Assembly (NCBI GenBank): GCA_030560485.1
Contig: JAKTTS010000040.1
Span: 1 to 55,019 of the forward strand
Source of the DNA: Ascoidea tarda (nom. inval.)
Lineage: Eukaryota > Ascomycota > Saccharomycetes > Ascoideales > Ascoideaceae
Length of the DNA: 55,019 nucleotides
Direction: 5' to 3'
Positions 1-8,972 of this stretch are shown piece by piece. Position 1 is the first letter of the stretch; every line of letters starts with the position of its first letter. The notes under the pieces were generated by a model that worked only from the letters and a program-made list of their open reading frames with translations, was not told the origin of the DNA and searched no databases. The translations under genes and the position numbers were made by a program.

Positions 1-54
<54 letters not shown>
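1..54 (+). repeat. AAT trinucleotide repeat (poly-Asn codons)
   Basis: Eighteen uninterrupted AAT units at the left edge, in frame with the partial CDS and translated as poly-Asn. The tract may be longer outside the window. Confidence 0.95.
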
Positions 55-55
<1 letters not shown>

Positions 56-972
56 TAGAAAACGACAAGTCTCAATCAAATTCAAGTTTTAATCTTTCAA
101 TTGATGATAACAATCATAGATTATCTACTTCAACAACATCATCTGTGTTATTAAATCTGCCAACTATTTCGAAGATCAATAGTCCAAAAATTGTTCGAAA
201 TAAATTTGCTAATAAATCCACTGTATTTGACACACAAAAAAATTTCAATAAAAAGAATATTTCTCAAAATACAAGTTTCAGCCGGAAATCAAATATAAAC
301 TCAGCTTCAAATTCAAATTCAAATTCAAATTCGAGTTCAAATTCGAGTTCAAATTCAAATCCAATTCTAAATCCATATAGTAATTCGGAATATAATGCTG
401 TTAATAGTAGTAATAAAAGTATTAAAAATAATAACAATCAATTTTTACCCTCAAATCCTTTACATTTTACCCAATCATCAAGCACATTTTCTCCTACTCT
501 ATCATCTACAAATTTAACAAATACTTCCTCATTGTTCTCCAACCTGCCAAATCCTTCTTCAATTACTTCCACCTCACTTTCATCTATTTATAATCGATCA
601 AATACTTCAACCCCTACCCCAAGTGCTAATCTAAATCAAGCCTCTAACTTGCTTTCTTTATCTCATTTGAAAAATTTAAATGATGTTATCTCTGTCAAAA
701 TAGTGCCAGCTTCAACTTTCAAAAAACTTAACAATAATAAACGTTTGAATAGTTTTGTTCAAAGCTTCAATAGAAACGACAATTTATCTGATGTCATTCA
801 AATATATGAAAATTCCTTGTCATTTTGTATCAATAGTAATGACACAAATAAATTTGATTACATTTTTAATGGTAAGCCAATAAAATATTTTGATGTACGA
901 CTAAGAGATCTTGATCAATTTAATACCCACAAAGGATTTATAACTTTAGAGGTCAGGAAGGTTATTTCTTAA
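1..972 (+). CDS. 3' part of an Asn/Ser-rich protein with a C-terminal ubiquitin-like domain (5' end outside window)
   Basis: The reading frame is open from base 1 and has no ATG that looks like a start, so the gene begins left of the window. The first 54 bases are AAT repeats read as 18 Asn. About 200 residues of low-complexity Asn/Ser/Thr/Pro sequence follow, including a run of alternating Asn and Ser at 307-360. The last 95 residues are different: they look like a beta-grasp fold, with a beta-strand (ISVKIVP), an FNRNDNLSDVIQIY segment, FDYIFNGKPIKYFDVRLRDL, and a final strand FITLEVRK. This order resembles UBX or SUMO-like domains, and there is no terminal diglycine. I do not recognise the protein. 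It could belong with the SUMO-like proteins found further right, but the similarity is only at fold level and is an inference. Confidence 0.6.
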
Positions 973-1420
973 CTTCTTTTTTTAATTACCAATTCAACCT
1001 ATAATTACTAGCCTTATTGTTTCACGAGGTTTTATTTCTTTTTTCAATTTATTTCTTTGTTAGTGAGAATCTTGCTATTGTACTTTTTTTTTCAACCCAA
1101 GCGTTATCTAATTCAGTATTTATTTGTTATGTATTGGCTATTTTTATTTTATTACTTATCCTTCAATGTTAAATGATAATTCTTTTCTTTTCTTTTCTTT
1201 TCTTTTCTTTTCTTTTCTGTTTTTTTCTTTTTGAGTTTTGTATCTAAATACTTAAGCAATGTGTTATGTCTATTCAAATTAAATATAATAAACATTAATT
1301 TATTAAAAACATCGGAAAAGATGGTTTTAATCTGCTTGTATAGCTCACTTTACAAAAATAAAAATACATAAATATCTATATGTATATATATATATATATA
1401 AACAACAAAGATTATATAAG
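973..1420. other. Convergent intergenic region with TCTTT tandem repeat
   Basis: It lies between two convergent genes and should hold both 3' UTRs. A TTTTC pentamer repeat runs from about 1181 to 1218, and a TA dinucleotide run lies near 1383-1400. I see no gene here. Confidence 0.7.
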
Positions 1421-2953
1421 TTACAATCTAATTTCTTCTGTTTTAGTTTTGATATGTTTTAAACGACCACTAACCCAATTGCTATCTCTTAATAAAGCCC
1501 TTGGATCATTTGAGGAATAAAAAGAGCTATACTGTTTTGCTTTGTGCAAAACATTGTCATATGTATCCTCTAGTTCTTTATACTCTCTTAGAACCAAATT
1601 ATCATTAAACTCAATAAATACCCTTGTATCCTTTATTTTAAAAATCACATTATCGACTCTTAGAAAGAATCTTGACAATAGCAATAACCTCTCTGCCATT
1701 ACTCTAATTTTGATTTGTAAAATGGATATACCATTATCGGCCAATTCGTCTTCATAAAGAATCATTTCATCGAAGAATAAGATGGGATCTTCTCTTTTTA
1801 GTTTATTTAGAGGGATTTTTTCATTTGTTGGCTTAAATTCTATTGGGTTATTATTATTATCATCAATGCAGTTATTTTCGATTAAAGTGCCTTTATAGTG
1901 AGTTGTATAAGTCCAATCAAAAGGTTTTAAAATTTTTGTCAAACCATCGTCAAAGGAATTCAATGTATTTGAAGAATTGAATTTATTTAAATTGTTATTA
2001 TTGTTATTTTTTCTTACAGAACGCCAGTGATCAGAGTGAGCAACTTTTAGTAATTTTTTTTCATCACAGCCATATTTCAAGACTAAATCTAGGGCATCTA
2101 TGGTGTTAAAGTTGATTTCAAAATTTTTAGCTGAATTGATAATTTTGATGTGGTTATTGCCAAAGATCATTTCAGGAAGAGGTAGGTTTAATTTTTTTTC
2201 ATAGTAATCAATTTCCTGTGCATTGAAAATTGGTTTTCTTGTTGTAAAGACTTCCCAGTTATTTATTGATATTGAAGGGGAGTCTTTAATTGGGAAAGAG
2301 GAAGCAGGGGCAGGTATTATAACAGCACCACAATGGGAACATTTGGGATTATTGCAAGGCCCATCGTGAGAAGTTGCTGGTATCATTACATTTGAGGTGT
2401 CAATTGGAATCTTAGTATCGAGTTCATGGTTGAAATTGTGAGTATGATTGTAGTTTGAGGATGGAAATGGGAGTGGCGATGGAGGTGGAGGCGAAGATGG
2501 ATAAGAAGAAAATAAATTAGTATTAGTATTAGTATTAGTATTTGGGTCAATATTATTATTACCGTTATTATTAGTGTTGTTATTAGTGTTGTTATTATAG
2601 GATGAATTGGATATTTTATATTTATTTGGCATAATTTTGTTTGGATTTTGGCGAGATCTTGTGGACATTAGAAACATCTCTCTGGCTGAGTTTATTTGAA
2701 CAGCATTGATACCATACCTTGGTGATGGGATAACAAAGGTGTTTTTGTCATTAGTGGGTAGTTTGCTATTGATATCTTTGGTATCAGAGGTAATTTTGGA
2801 AGTAGTAGTAGTGGTAGTAGTAGTAGTAGTAGTAGTAGTAGAAGTAGAAGAAGAAACTGGGGGTTGATTTTTGGATGAAGGAATTTCTGAAAATTGTGTC
2901 GATGGAGTGGATGAAGAAAGTGAAGAAGAAGGGGGTGAAGAAGAAGAGGACAT
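1421..2953 (-). CDS. TIP41: TIP41-like protein, PP2A/TOR pathway regulator
   Basis: TIP41 family. In yeast it binds Tap42 and modulates type 2A phosphatases downstream of TORC1. The family core occupies the C-terminal ~280 of 510 residues: INNWEVFTTRKPIF, LPLPEMIFGNN, the conserved FDWTYTTHYKGTL, PLNKLKREDPILFFDE, then LYEDELADNGIS, and RFFLRVDNVIFKIKDTRVFI. The first ~220 residues are low complexity (Ser/Pro, a run of 12 or more Thr, and Asn/Thr repeats), making the protein much longer than the 356-residue S. cerevisiae Tip41. A CNNPKCSHCG motif at about 200-209 looks like a small Cys knuckle inside the family region. The ATG at 2953 is the first in frame. The assignment is confident; the role is from the family. 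Confidence 0.9.
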   Translation of the reverse strand: MSSSSSPPSSSLSSSTPSTQFSEIPSSKNQPPVSSSTSTTTTTTTTTTTTTSKITSDTKDINSKLPTNDKNTFVIPSPRYGINAVQINSAREMFLMSTRSRQNPNKIMPNKYKISNSSYNNNTNNNTNNNGNNNIDPNTNTNTNTNLFSSYPSSPPPPSPLPFPSSNYNHTHNFNHELDTKIPIDTSNVMIPATSHDGPCNNPKCSHCGAVIIPAPASSFPIKDSPSISINNWEVFTTRKPIFNAQEIDYYEKKLNLPLPEMIFGNNHIKIINSAKNFEINFNTIDALDLVLKYGCDEKKLLKVAHSDHWRSVRKNNNNNNLNKFNSSNTLNSFDDGLTKILKPFDWTYTTHYKGTLIENNCIDDNNNNPIEFKPTNEKIPLNKLKREDPILFFDEMILYEDELADNGISILQIKIRVMAERLLLLSRFFLRVDNVIFKIKDTRVFIEFNDNLVLREYKELEDTYDNVLHKAKQYSSFYSSNDPRALLRDSNWVSGRLKHIKTKTEEIRL

Positions 2954-3712
2954 ATCTAAGAAATATTCAAATAAAGATAATCTGGTGAAATTTGTGGATT
3001 CAGAAGAGAGTTGATAATCGTTTGGCTATTGTTAAAGGAAGCAGTGAAAAAGAATAGTTGACGAAATCACCACACCAAGCGAGGATTTCAGAGCAGAAGA
3101 AAAAAGGGAGAGTAGAAGTGGTATCAGAAAGACTGGGAGCAAGTGCAAGCTCAATTGAAGAAAATAAGGAGAGATAATAGAGATAAGTGGTAAAAGTAGA
3201 GTAAGAGTACAAGGAATAAAAGTGGGCAACAGAAGGAGTAGAGAATTAGGAGCAGAGAGGTAAAAATGGAGCAGAATAAACAATTCAAATGGGTGAATTG
3301 TAATAGAAGCAGTGAGAATGTTGGGAGCAATTAAACAAATTCGACAAGTTTTATTATTTCTGCAAAGACCACACTGGTTTTCGTTGTTCAATTACTGGTT
3401 TTTTACTGTTAATTGTCGTTCTATTGATTTTCTATTGCTTTTCTTTTTTTATAAAAAAAATTTATATAGGAAAAAGTGAAAAAAACAAATGATTGAACTC
3501 AAGTAATTTATTAAATGATATAAAACAAAAGGAGAACATGGAAAAAAAAGGATTTTGAATAAATCATCAAATTACATATATTAATTACTTACGAGCAGAA
3601 CAATTGAGTGAAATAATTAGAGATAAACTAGATTATAAAAGCGATAGCCATTAATTTATTTTTTTCATTTCAGATGGGAGCCCAAAGAATTACTTTATCA
3701 GCTTTGCAATGG
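2954..3712. other. Intergenic region between TIP41 and SMT3
   Basis: It holds the TIP41 promoter and the SMT3 3' flank. Open frames read here on the minus strand are Leu/Ser-rich and lack any recognisable domain, so I treat them as chance. The stretch near 3440-3500 is A-rich. No RNA gene was seen. Confidence 0.6.
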
Positions 3713-4069
3713 TTAGAAACCTCCCCCATTTTGGTAACGAACAACTTCAATCACATCACCATCGATCATTTCGAACTTCAAAGGGGAGTCGTTGGGGGTT
3801 ACTCTCGTTCCATCGAACATGAATCTGATAGATTCGGGATCTAATTCGTTTTTGGTGCAGTAGTTGTCAAACAACTTCTTGAATCTGGTGTGCATTTTGA
3901 TTTGATAGATTAATTCCAAAGAGTTGTCTTGCATTCTCAACTTGATTTTAATTTTTTCGTTTCTGTCTTGGGTGGATCTGGAGGATCTGATGGACCTGAT
4001 GGATCTGTCGCTTGGATTGGTGACGGAGGGGGAGTGATCACGACTGGGGGCAGTAGAGGTAGTGTTCAT
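3713..4069 (-). CDS. SMT3: SUMO (ubiquitin-like modifier Smt3)
   Basis: This is a 118-residue SUMO. Residues 1-38 form a flexible Ser/Arg-rich tail (DRSIRSIRSSRSTQDR), and 39-112 the ubiquitin-like fold: KIKIKLRMQDNSLELIYQIK, RFKKLFDNYC, SIRFMFDGTRV, and MIDGDVIEVV. The C-terminus is Q113-N-G-G-G-F. A SUMO protease would be expected to cut after G116 (the QxGG position), removing Gly-Phe and exposing the diglycine for E1/Ubc9 conjugation. The sequence is clearly SUMO but fairly diverged from S. cerevisiae Smt3, notably the SLELI..IK and RFKKLF segments. Those same segments recur in the SUMO-like tail of the protein at 12253-14061. A coiled-coil/SUMO-like gene lies immediately upstream on the same strand. 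Confidence 0.92.
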   Translation of the reverse strand: MNTTSTAPSRDHSPSVTNPSDRSIRSIRSSRSTQDRNEKIKIKLRMQDNSLELIYQIKMHTRFKKLFDNYCTKNELDPESIRFMFDGTRVTPNDSPLKFEMIDGDVIEVVRYQNGGGF

Positions 4070-4636
4070 GATGACAAAAAAGCAGTGTGGTACGACAAAA
4101 CAAGAGTAACAGTTGGTTGTTCAGTGGAATCTGAACTCGAGAAAGTAAATCTGAACAATGTCTAGAGGAAAGAGCTGAAGAGCCTGAAGCTAGAAGAAAC
4201 AAAGTGAACAAGCCAAAAAAAAGTAAATATAAAATAAAAACAACGCGACCCAAAATAAACATCCCAATCCCAATGTGGAAATTCCGGAACAGGCATTGCT
4301 CCATTCAGAAACTTCCGCAATAGGCAACAGAGCAGAACGAAGTGTTTATTTGTGTTTAAATCTATGGAAGAATAAGAGATGAACAATCCTACAAAAACAG
4401 AATAAAAAAGAACAGAATAAAACAGAACAGAACAGAAAGAAAAGAAAGAAAAGAAAGAAAAGAAAGAACCGAACAGAAAAAATGAGCATAAACGTAAACA
4501 TGCAAAAGCTAACGAAACAAACTGCACACCACTGGCAATCTTGAATGGTCTTTTGGTGACCATGGAGTCGATGGTTGAATGAGATGGTTGAACCAAATAG
4601 TTAGATCAACTTGTGGGAAAGCAAAACTAGTGAATC
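4070..4636. other. SMT3 promoter region with polypurine tract
   Basis: It lies between the SMT3 start and the next gene's stop on the same strand. An AACAG / AAAGAAAG tract at about 4417-4468 reads as a polypyrimidine tract on the SMT3 strand, typical of nucleosome-poor yeast promoters. Minus-strand open frames here are Phe/Ser-rich by-products of that tract. Confidence 0.5.
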
Positions 4637-5659
4637 TCACTTGTAATATGCATAGAGAATCTCGCCATGCTGGAAATCGTACCCCTTTTCTAGATCAATG
4701 GTCTTCCCCTTGTAGTTCTTGAAGATCAAGCTATTCACATTGTTGTTTATTTTGTTTGAGTATTTGACAAAGATCTTTCTCAATAGCTTGATATTGTTGG
4801 TGTTTTTGTCCATTTCTTTTACTGGAATCTTAAAATAGCATGGCTTCAACATGTTCAGCTTTCCAATGATTTGAATTTGTACAAAGTTTAAGTTGTTTTT
4901 CTTCAATATTGATTTTTTTCTAGACAAGGGTTTTTTGATCATTTCGTCTTTGATTTCTTTATCTAGTTCTTTATTGAGATCTTTCTGAGCTCCATTTGCA
5001 TTTGCATTTGCATTTGCATTTTCCTTATCAGATAGCTCGTCATTCAACTCGTTTAGTGGTTTAAAAGTCTGGTTATATGGAAATTTGCTTTCGTTTTTAT
5101 TAAAATCATTTATGTTAAAAAAATTCAAGTCGTGCTTGTTATTAATTTGGTTGTAATTGAATATTTTCTTTCTTAGAATTTCATTTTCCATTGTCAACTT
5201 GTTTAAATTAAGTATAGAGTCTCGTAGTTTCATTTTCAACTTATTATTAATGTCGTTTATATTTTTGCTGTGGCCACTATTAGTTTTACCATTTTCGTTA
5301 TCATTATTTAGTTTGATTCTTAGGTTTTTAATCTCGGTTATCTTGTTAAAATTATCCAATTTCAACTCGTTATACTTTTTCTTATAGTTTTCTTTATCCT
5401 TTATTAATCTATCAATGATTTCATTATCTTTAGTGCTAGTTTCTTGCTCAACAGCAGTCTCCTTTTCTTTGGCAGGACTGCTTATGATATGGTAGTGATT
5501 GTTTATATTATTTTCGTAGAATTTTATCTTTGACTGTAGTTCGTGAATTTGGGTGAATAGTTTGGTTTTTTCATTTATCTCGATTTCATTATATTTTTTC
5601 AACTCATCTATTATATTATTGAAATTATGAGTGTTGTTGTTGTATATTTCTAATGACAT
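4637..5659 (-). CDS. Coiled-coil protein with C-terminal SUMO-like domain (unnamed)
   Basis: I do not recognise a named orthologue. The 340-residue protein starts at the first in-frame ATG, 5659. Residues 15-170 are charged and heptad-like, predicted coiled coil (IIDELKKYNEI, KLFTQIHELQSKIKFYEN, MENEILRKKIFNYNQ). Residues 205-255 are linker, with a KEN-type motif (SDKENANANANANG, KEN at 212-214; another KEN at 89-91) and a basic patch PLSRKKSILKK. Residues 258-340 look like a SUMO-like beta-grasp: FVQIQIIGKLN, CYFKIPVKEM, KLLRKIFVKYSNKI, SLIFKNYKGKTIDL, GEILYAYYK. There is no diglycine, so it should not be conjugated; in Rad60/Esc2-type proteins such domains bind Ubc9 or SIM partners. Domain order matches the gene at 12253-14061. 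The domain call is from pattern only. Confidence 0.7.
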   Translation of the reverse strand: MSLEIYNNNTHNFNNIIDELKKYNEIEINEKTKLFTQIHELQSKIKFYENNINNHYHIISSPAKEKETAVEQETSTKDNEIIDRLIKDKENYKKKYNELKLDNFNKITEIKNLRIKLNNDNENGKTNSGHSKNINDINNKLKMKLRDSILNLNKLTMENEILRKKIFNYNQINNKHDLNFFNINDFNKNESKFPYNQTFKPLNELNDELSDKENANANANANGAQKDLNKELDKEIKDEMIKKPLSRKKSILKKNNLNFVQIQIIGKLNMLKPCYFKIPVKEMDKNTNNIKLLRKIFVKYSNKINNNVNSLIFKNYKGKTIDLEKGYDFQHGEILYAYYK

Positions 5660-6760
5660 TGTGTGTTTGTAGTATTGTTTAACCACGAAGTGAGGGGAGT
5701 AGAGTAACAATTATCTTTTTCTTAGGTTGATGAGGGCTTATTCATATTATATATTATATATACTGTAATATAATATAATTTGATACAATATATTCTTATT
5801 CTTAATCTTGTATTTATATTTTTACTGGCAAAAAATATAATCAGAGTTTGAAATAAATTTTTGGTTTGTGATGTGTGTAGAAAATAATAAAAGTATTAAA
5901 TGAAATTATGGTGATAAAAATTGAATATAAAGGGAATAAATTAAAACACGACAGATTGCAATTTAATATAAAAGAAGAAAACTAAATTTGTCCAATTTAA
6001 ATAAAAATAATAAATCACTCTCAATTACAAGATCTTATATTGCTTGGTGATAAACAATTAGATACTTTGAAAAAAAATGACATGCTTATTAAAATCCAGT
6101 GAAATAGCAAAAGGGAGGGAATTAAATCTCATCTGGGAGTGAATAGACGAATAAAATCATAATAAAATAGTAAAATCGTAAAGTAAGAAAATAGTAATGT
6201 AATGTAACTCAATCCAATTTTATTGAATTTAATCTAATGTAATGAAATCAAATATCCAGAGGATAGCAACTGTTTTTTCCCTGTCCACACATCCACTAAC
6301 CAAAAAAATTCAATTCGACCCAAAGTACATGCGAATTACACACAAATTACATACAAATTACATACAAATTACATGTTAGTTGCTGAAACAATGTGATACA
6401 ACCCAATATAACCCAACATAACTGAGTATTTCCTCTAGATGGAATGGAAAAAGTGTTTATTTTGGAGGTAGACGAAGAGAAAAAGGATATTTCCCAATCG
6501 GGACAACAGACGAGATATAAATGATATAACTGATATTAGTGATATACCTCCATTAAACGTTCGACTGGAGCTGTTGTTGCAGGAGGTTTATTAAACTGCT
6601 CTGGCTATTCTTGCATTGCCAGGCTCTTGCGAAGGGCTCTGGCATGGGAGTCTTTGTCATCAATGTCTCTAAGCATTACAGTGTTAAAGTGTAAATGTGG
6701 TAATGTGATAATGTCATGTCTTGAGCACAGCGAGTGCTTGTTGCTATATATTTAGGTGCT
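5660..6760. other. 1.1-kb intergenic region with 11-bp repeat and GC-richer structured patch
   Basis: It holds the upstream region of the coiled-coil gene and the CNB1 3' flank. A tandem 11-bp repeat (ACAAATTACAT-type, four units) sits at about 6331-6374. A distinctly GC-richer patch at about 6565-6690 contains alternating CTGGC / GCCAG segments able to form stems. A 23-codon minus-strand frame there (MLRDIDDKDSHARALRKSLA...) is too short to call. Confidence 0.5.
6331..6374. repeat. Four tandem copies of an 11-bp unit
   Basis: The unit ACAAATTACAT is repeated, with the first copy degenerate (GCGAATTACAC). It is an intergenic minisatellite of no evident function. Confidence 0.85.
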
Positions 6761-7357
6761 TTAAAAAGAATGCAATGTCAACGAGTTTGCAATCTCAGTG
6801 TGTTCCACAGCTTTCTTGAACTCTTCGAAATCCAAGGTTCCATCGCCATCTTGGTCGTTTTCCATAATGGTTTTGTCCACAATTTGCTGTAACTGCTCGT
6901 CAGTCAAGTTCTTTCCCACCATCACCTTCAACACTATGAATAGTTCTCCATTTGATATTACCCCATCCTTGTCGATATCATAAACACTGAAGGCAAACCT
7001 CAATTTTTCCTCCTTCGACGTCTTGTTGGAGAAAATAGACAAGGCACTGATAAATTCCTGGAAATCTATGGACCCTGAGGAATCCACGTCGATCACTTCC
7101 ATCAATCTTGTTGCTAGTGGGTTGGAGGAGACACCAGGGATAGTAAGAAACTCGTCTTTGTCAATTGTTCCATCGCCATTGCTGTCCAACTTCATGAATC
7201 GCTTACGCAACCTTTCTATATCATCGAGATCAACTAAACACAGTGTTAGTTTCCATGCTTCAGGCTGGTGCTTCACACCCTCGTTCTACAGTTCGCAATA
7301 CGTACAGTTGGTGCCATCCAAAAGATCTTCCACAAGCTTTGAAGATGTTAACCCCAT
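6761..7357 (-). CDS. CNB1: Calcineurin regulatory subunit B (two exons)
   Basis: The Ca2+-binding regulatory subunit of calcineurin. The gene is split: exon 1 is 7306-7357 and exon 2 is 6761-7233, with a 72-nt intron between. Joining gives 174 residues, the family length. Exon 1 encodes [17 protein letters not shown]: Met-Gly-x-x-x-Ser fits N-myristoylation, and the segment aligns with the family start MGAAPSK. The splice restores [17 protein letters not shown]. Four EF-hand loops are visible: [36 protein letters not shown] and [12 protein letters not shown]. The protein ends [16 protein letters not shown]. Without splicing the frame would begin at a Met inside the intron and lose the myristoylation signal. 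The next gene upstream, CK2, is on the same strand about 240 bp away. Confidence 0.96.
7234..7305 (-). other. CNB1: CNB1 intron (72 nt)
   Basis: On the minus strand it has donor GTACGT, branch-like AAACTAACAC and acceptor TTTAG, in phase 1. The splice is supported because it joins a canonical calcineurin B N-terminus to the first EF-hand in frame. Confidence 0.92.
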
Positions 7358-7597
7358 GTCTCTGTTCTATTCCACTCTGTTTGTTGTCAACTCTTCTTCC
7401 TCTCTTTCCTCTTCCTCTTATCTTGCTGCGTTCTCCTTTTTCGTCACCTGACAAAACGTAAACACAACAGTTTTCCTTTTCCACCACTCCAAAGGACTGT
7501 GATTGCTGTTATGCTCAGCTCATCCTCTACAGTCGCCTCACAATTGCTGAATATATATTCCATTCTTGCTATATTGTGCTGCTATATACCCTGGCTC

Positions 7598-8587
7598 TTA
7601 GAATGTGGGTGTGCCCTCGAAAAAGGGATGCTCCATGGCTTCTTTGGCTGTCAATCTCTCTTGGTGGTCGTATCTCAAGAGATTGTCAATGAGGTCGATC
7701 ACTGCATTTGTAGTAAATTTTCGATTGTTGTCATTGATGAAACTTTGCCAGCTTCTTTCATTGCAGGGACTTATCAATCTCGATGTTTCCTGATCCAAGT
7801 CGATTCCATACTTGTTCAAATACAATTCTAGTTTGTTGGTACCCAATACTCTGGTAATTTTAACTAACTGATCAGGGTTGGAATTTCCCCTGAAAAAGGG
7901 CTCGATTTTGAATATTATAGCGGCCAACATTGCCCCAACTGACCATAGATCTAACGAGTAATCGTACTGTTGTAAATTAACCAACAATTCTGGTCCTTTA
8001 TGATACCTTGAAGCCACCCTAACATTATAATTGGTTCCGGGATGATAGAACTCTGCCAACCCCCAATCAATTAACCTCAATTTTCTCTTGATGGGATCGA
8101 TCATAACATTTTGCGGTTTGACGTCTCTATGGATTATCCCCATCGAATGACAATAATCCAACCCAATTAATAGCTGCGTAAAATAATATTTAATATCAAT
8201 GATTTGAAATTTAGGATACAACACTCTAAAATCAATATTGTTGACATGCTCAAATATTAACGCAGGAATCTTCGAGTTAGGATCATGAACTATATCCAAC
8301 AATCCAACAATATTTTTTCCACCTGTTAAGTTTTGCAAAATTTTAACTTCTCTGAAAATTTTTTTCAACTTTACTGGTTTTAACACTTTAATGGCACATG
8401 GCTGTTGATTCAAAATATTGATTCCATCAAACACCTCCGAATATTTTCCTCTCCCTATTTTGCTTATAATCTCATAATTCGATATGTTGCTCCAAAATAT
8501 TTTATGGTCTTCATAATCCCAGTATTCTCTTGGTCTATCTTCACAAGCATTCGCATACACTTTAGACACAGAATAAACTCTCATCAT
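7598..8587 (-). CDS. CKA1: Casein kinase 2 catalytic (alpha) subunit
   Basis: A 329-residue CK2 catalytic subunit, a constitutively active acidophilic Ser/Thr kinase. Seen: the CK2-type N-terminus [13 protein letters not shown] and YWDYE, glycine loop [11 protein letters not shown] (45-55), VAIK-type lysine in CAIKVLKPV (K67), catalytic loop [10 protein letters not shown] (D155, N160), the CK2-specific [11 protein letters not shown] (DWG at 174-176 in place of DFG), and [28 protein letters not shown] in two abutting blocks. It is full length. One oddity is the substrate/regulatory basic stretch, which reads [15 protein letters not shown] where the family usually has KPVKKKKIKREIKIL, so two lysines are replaced. 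Whether it corresponds to S. cerevisiae CKA1 or CKA2 cannot be settled from this window; the symbol is the family name. Confidence 0.93.
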   Translation of the reverse strand: MMRVYSVSKVYANACEDRPREYWDYEDHKIFWSNISNYEIISKIGRGKYSEVFDGINILNQQPCAIKVLKPVKLKKIFREVKILQNLTGGKNIVGLLDIVHDPNSKIPALIFEHVNNIDFRVLYPKFQIIDIKYYFTQLLIGLDYCHSMGIIHRDVKPQNVMIDPIKRKLRLIDWGLAEFYHPGTNYNVRVASRYHKGPELLVNLQQYDYSLDLWSVGAMLAAIIFKIEPFFRGNSNPDQLVKITRVLGTNKLELYLNKYGIDLDQETSRLISPCNERSWQSFINDNNRKFTTNAVIDLIDNLLRYDHQERLTAKEAMEHPFFEGTPTF

Positions 8588-8972
8588 GTTGGGACACTAA
8601 TCTACTCTACCGATTATAAGTAATAAGTACCAAGATATTAATGTATCAATCCAATAACCTTTGATTTGTCCTTGAAGTATCTACTGTTCCAATAGCAATG
8701 GATGGTGGTTTGTTATTGTTGTTCAAAAGATAGGAGATAAAAACAGAAACGCTAAATTTTATCTACGGTTTGAATGCAATTGAGAATCAGCCGATGTGCG
8801 AACACCCATGAGGCTGAACGTTCCGACGTTGGTTCCCATTTCGCGCGGTCATGTATTTGCGAATTTACGAATTTACAATCTTACGAATACACCGGTAATT
8901 CGCTGATAAAACATGTTCAATAGTCACTATAATTCAAAGAAACCAGAGATAACGACCCTTCACAAGTTTGAA
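8588..8972. other. CK2 promoter / AIM29 3' flank
   Basis: It is intergenic between two minus-strand genes. A short GC-rich patch (TTTCGCGCGG) near 8838-8848 and GCGAATTTACGAATT-like short repeats at about 8857-8890 are visible. No gene was recognised. Confidence 0.5.

Noticed and set aside
3000-3391. Two overlapping minus-strand open frames of 70 and 119 codons upstream of TIP41
   Set aside because: Leu/Ser-rich, overlapping each other, no domain; they lie in the promoter region and look like chance frames of purine-rich DNA.
4038-4596. Minus-strand open frames in the SMT3 promoter, rich in Phe and Ser
   Set aside because: They are produced by the polypyrimidine tract and overlap the SMT3 start; no recognisable protein.
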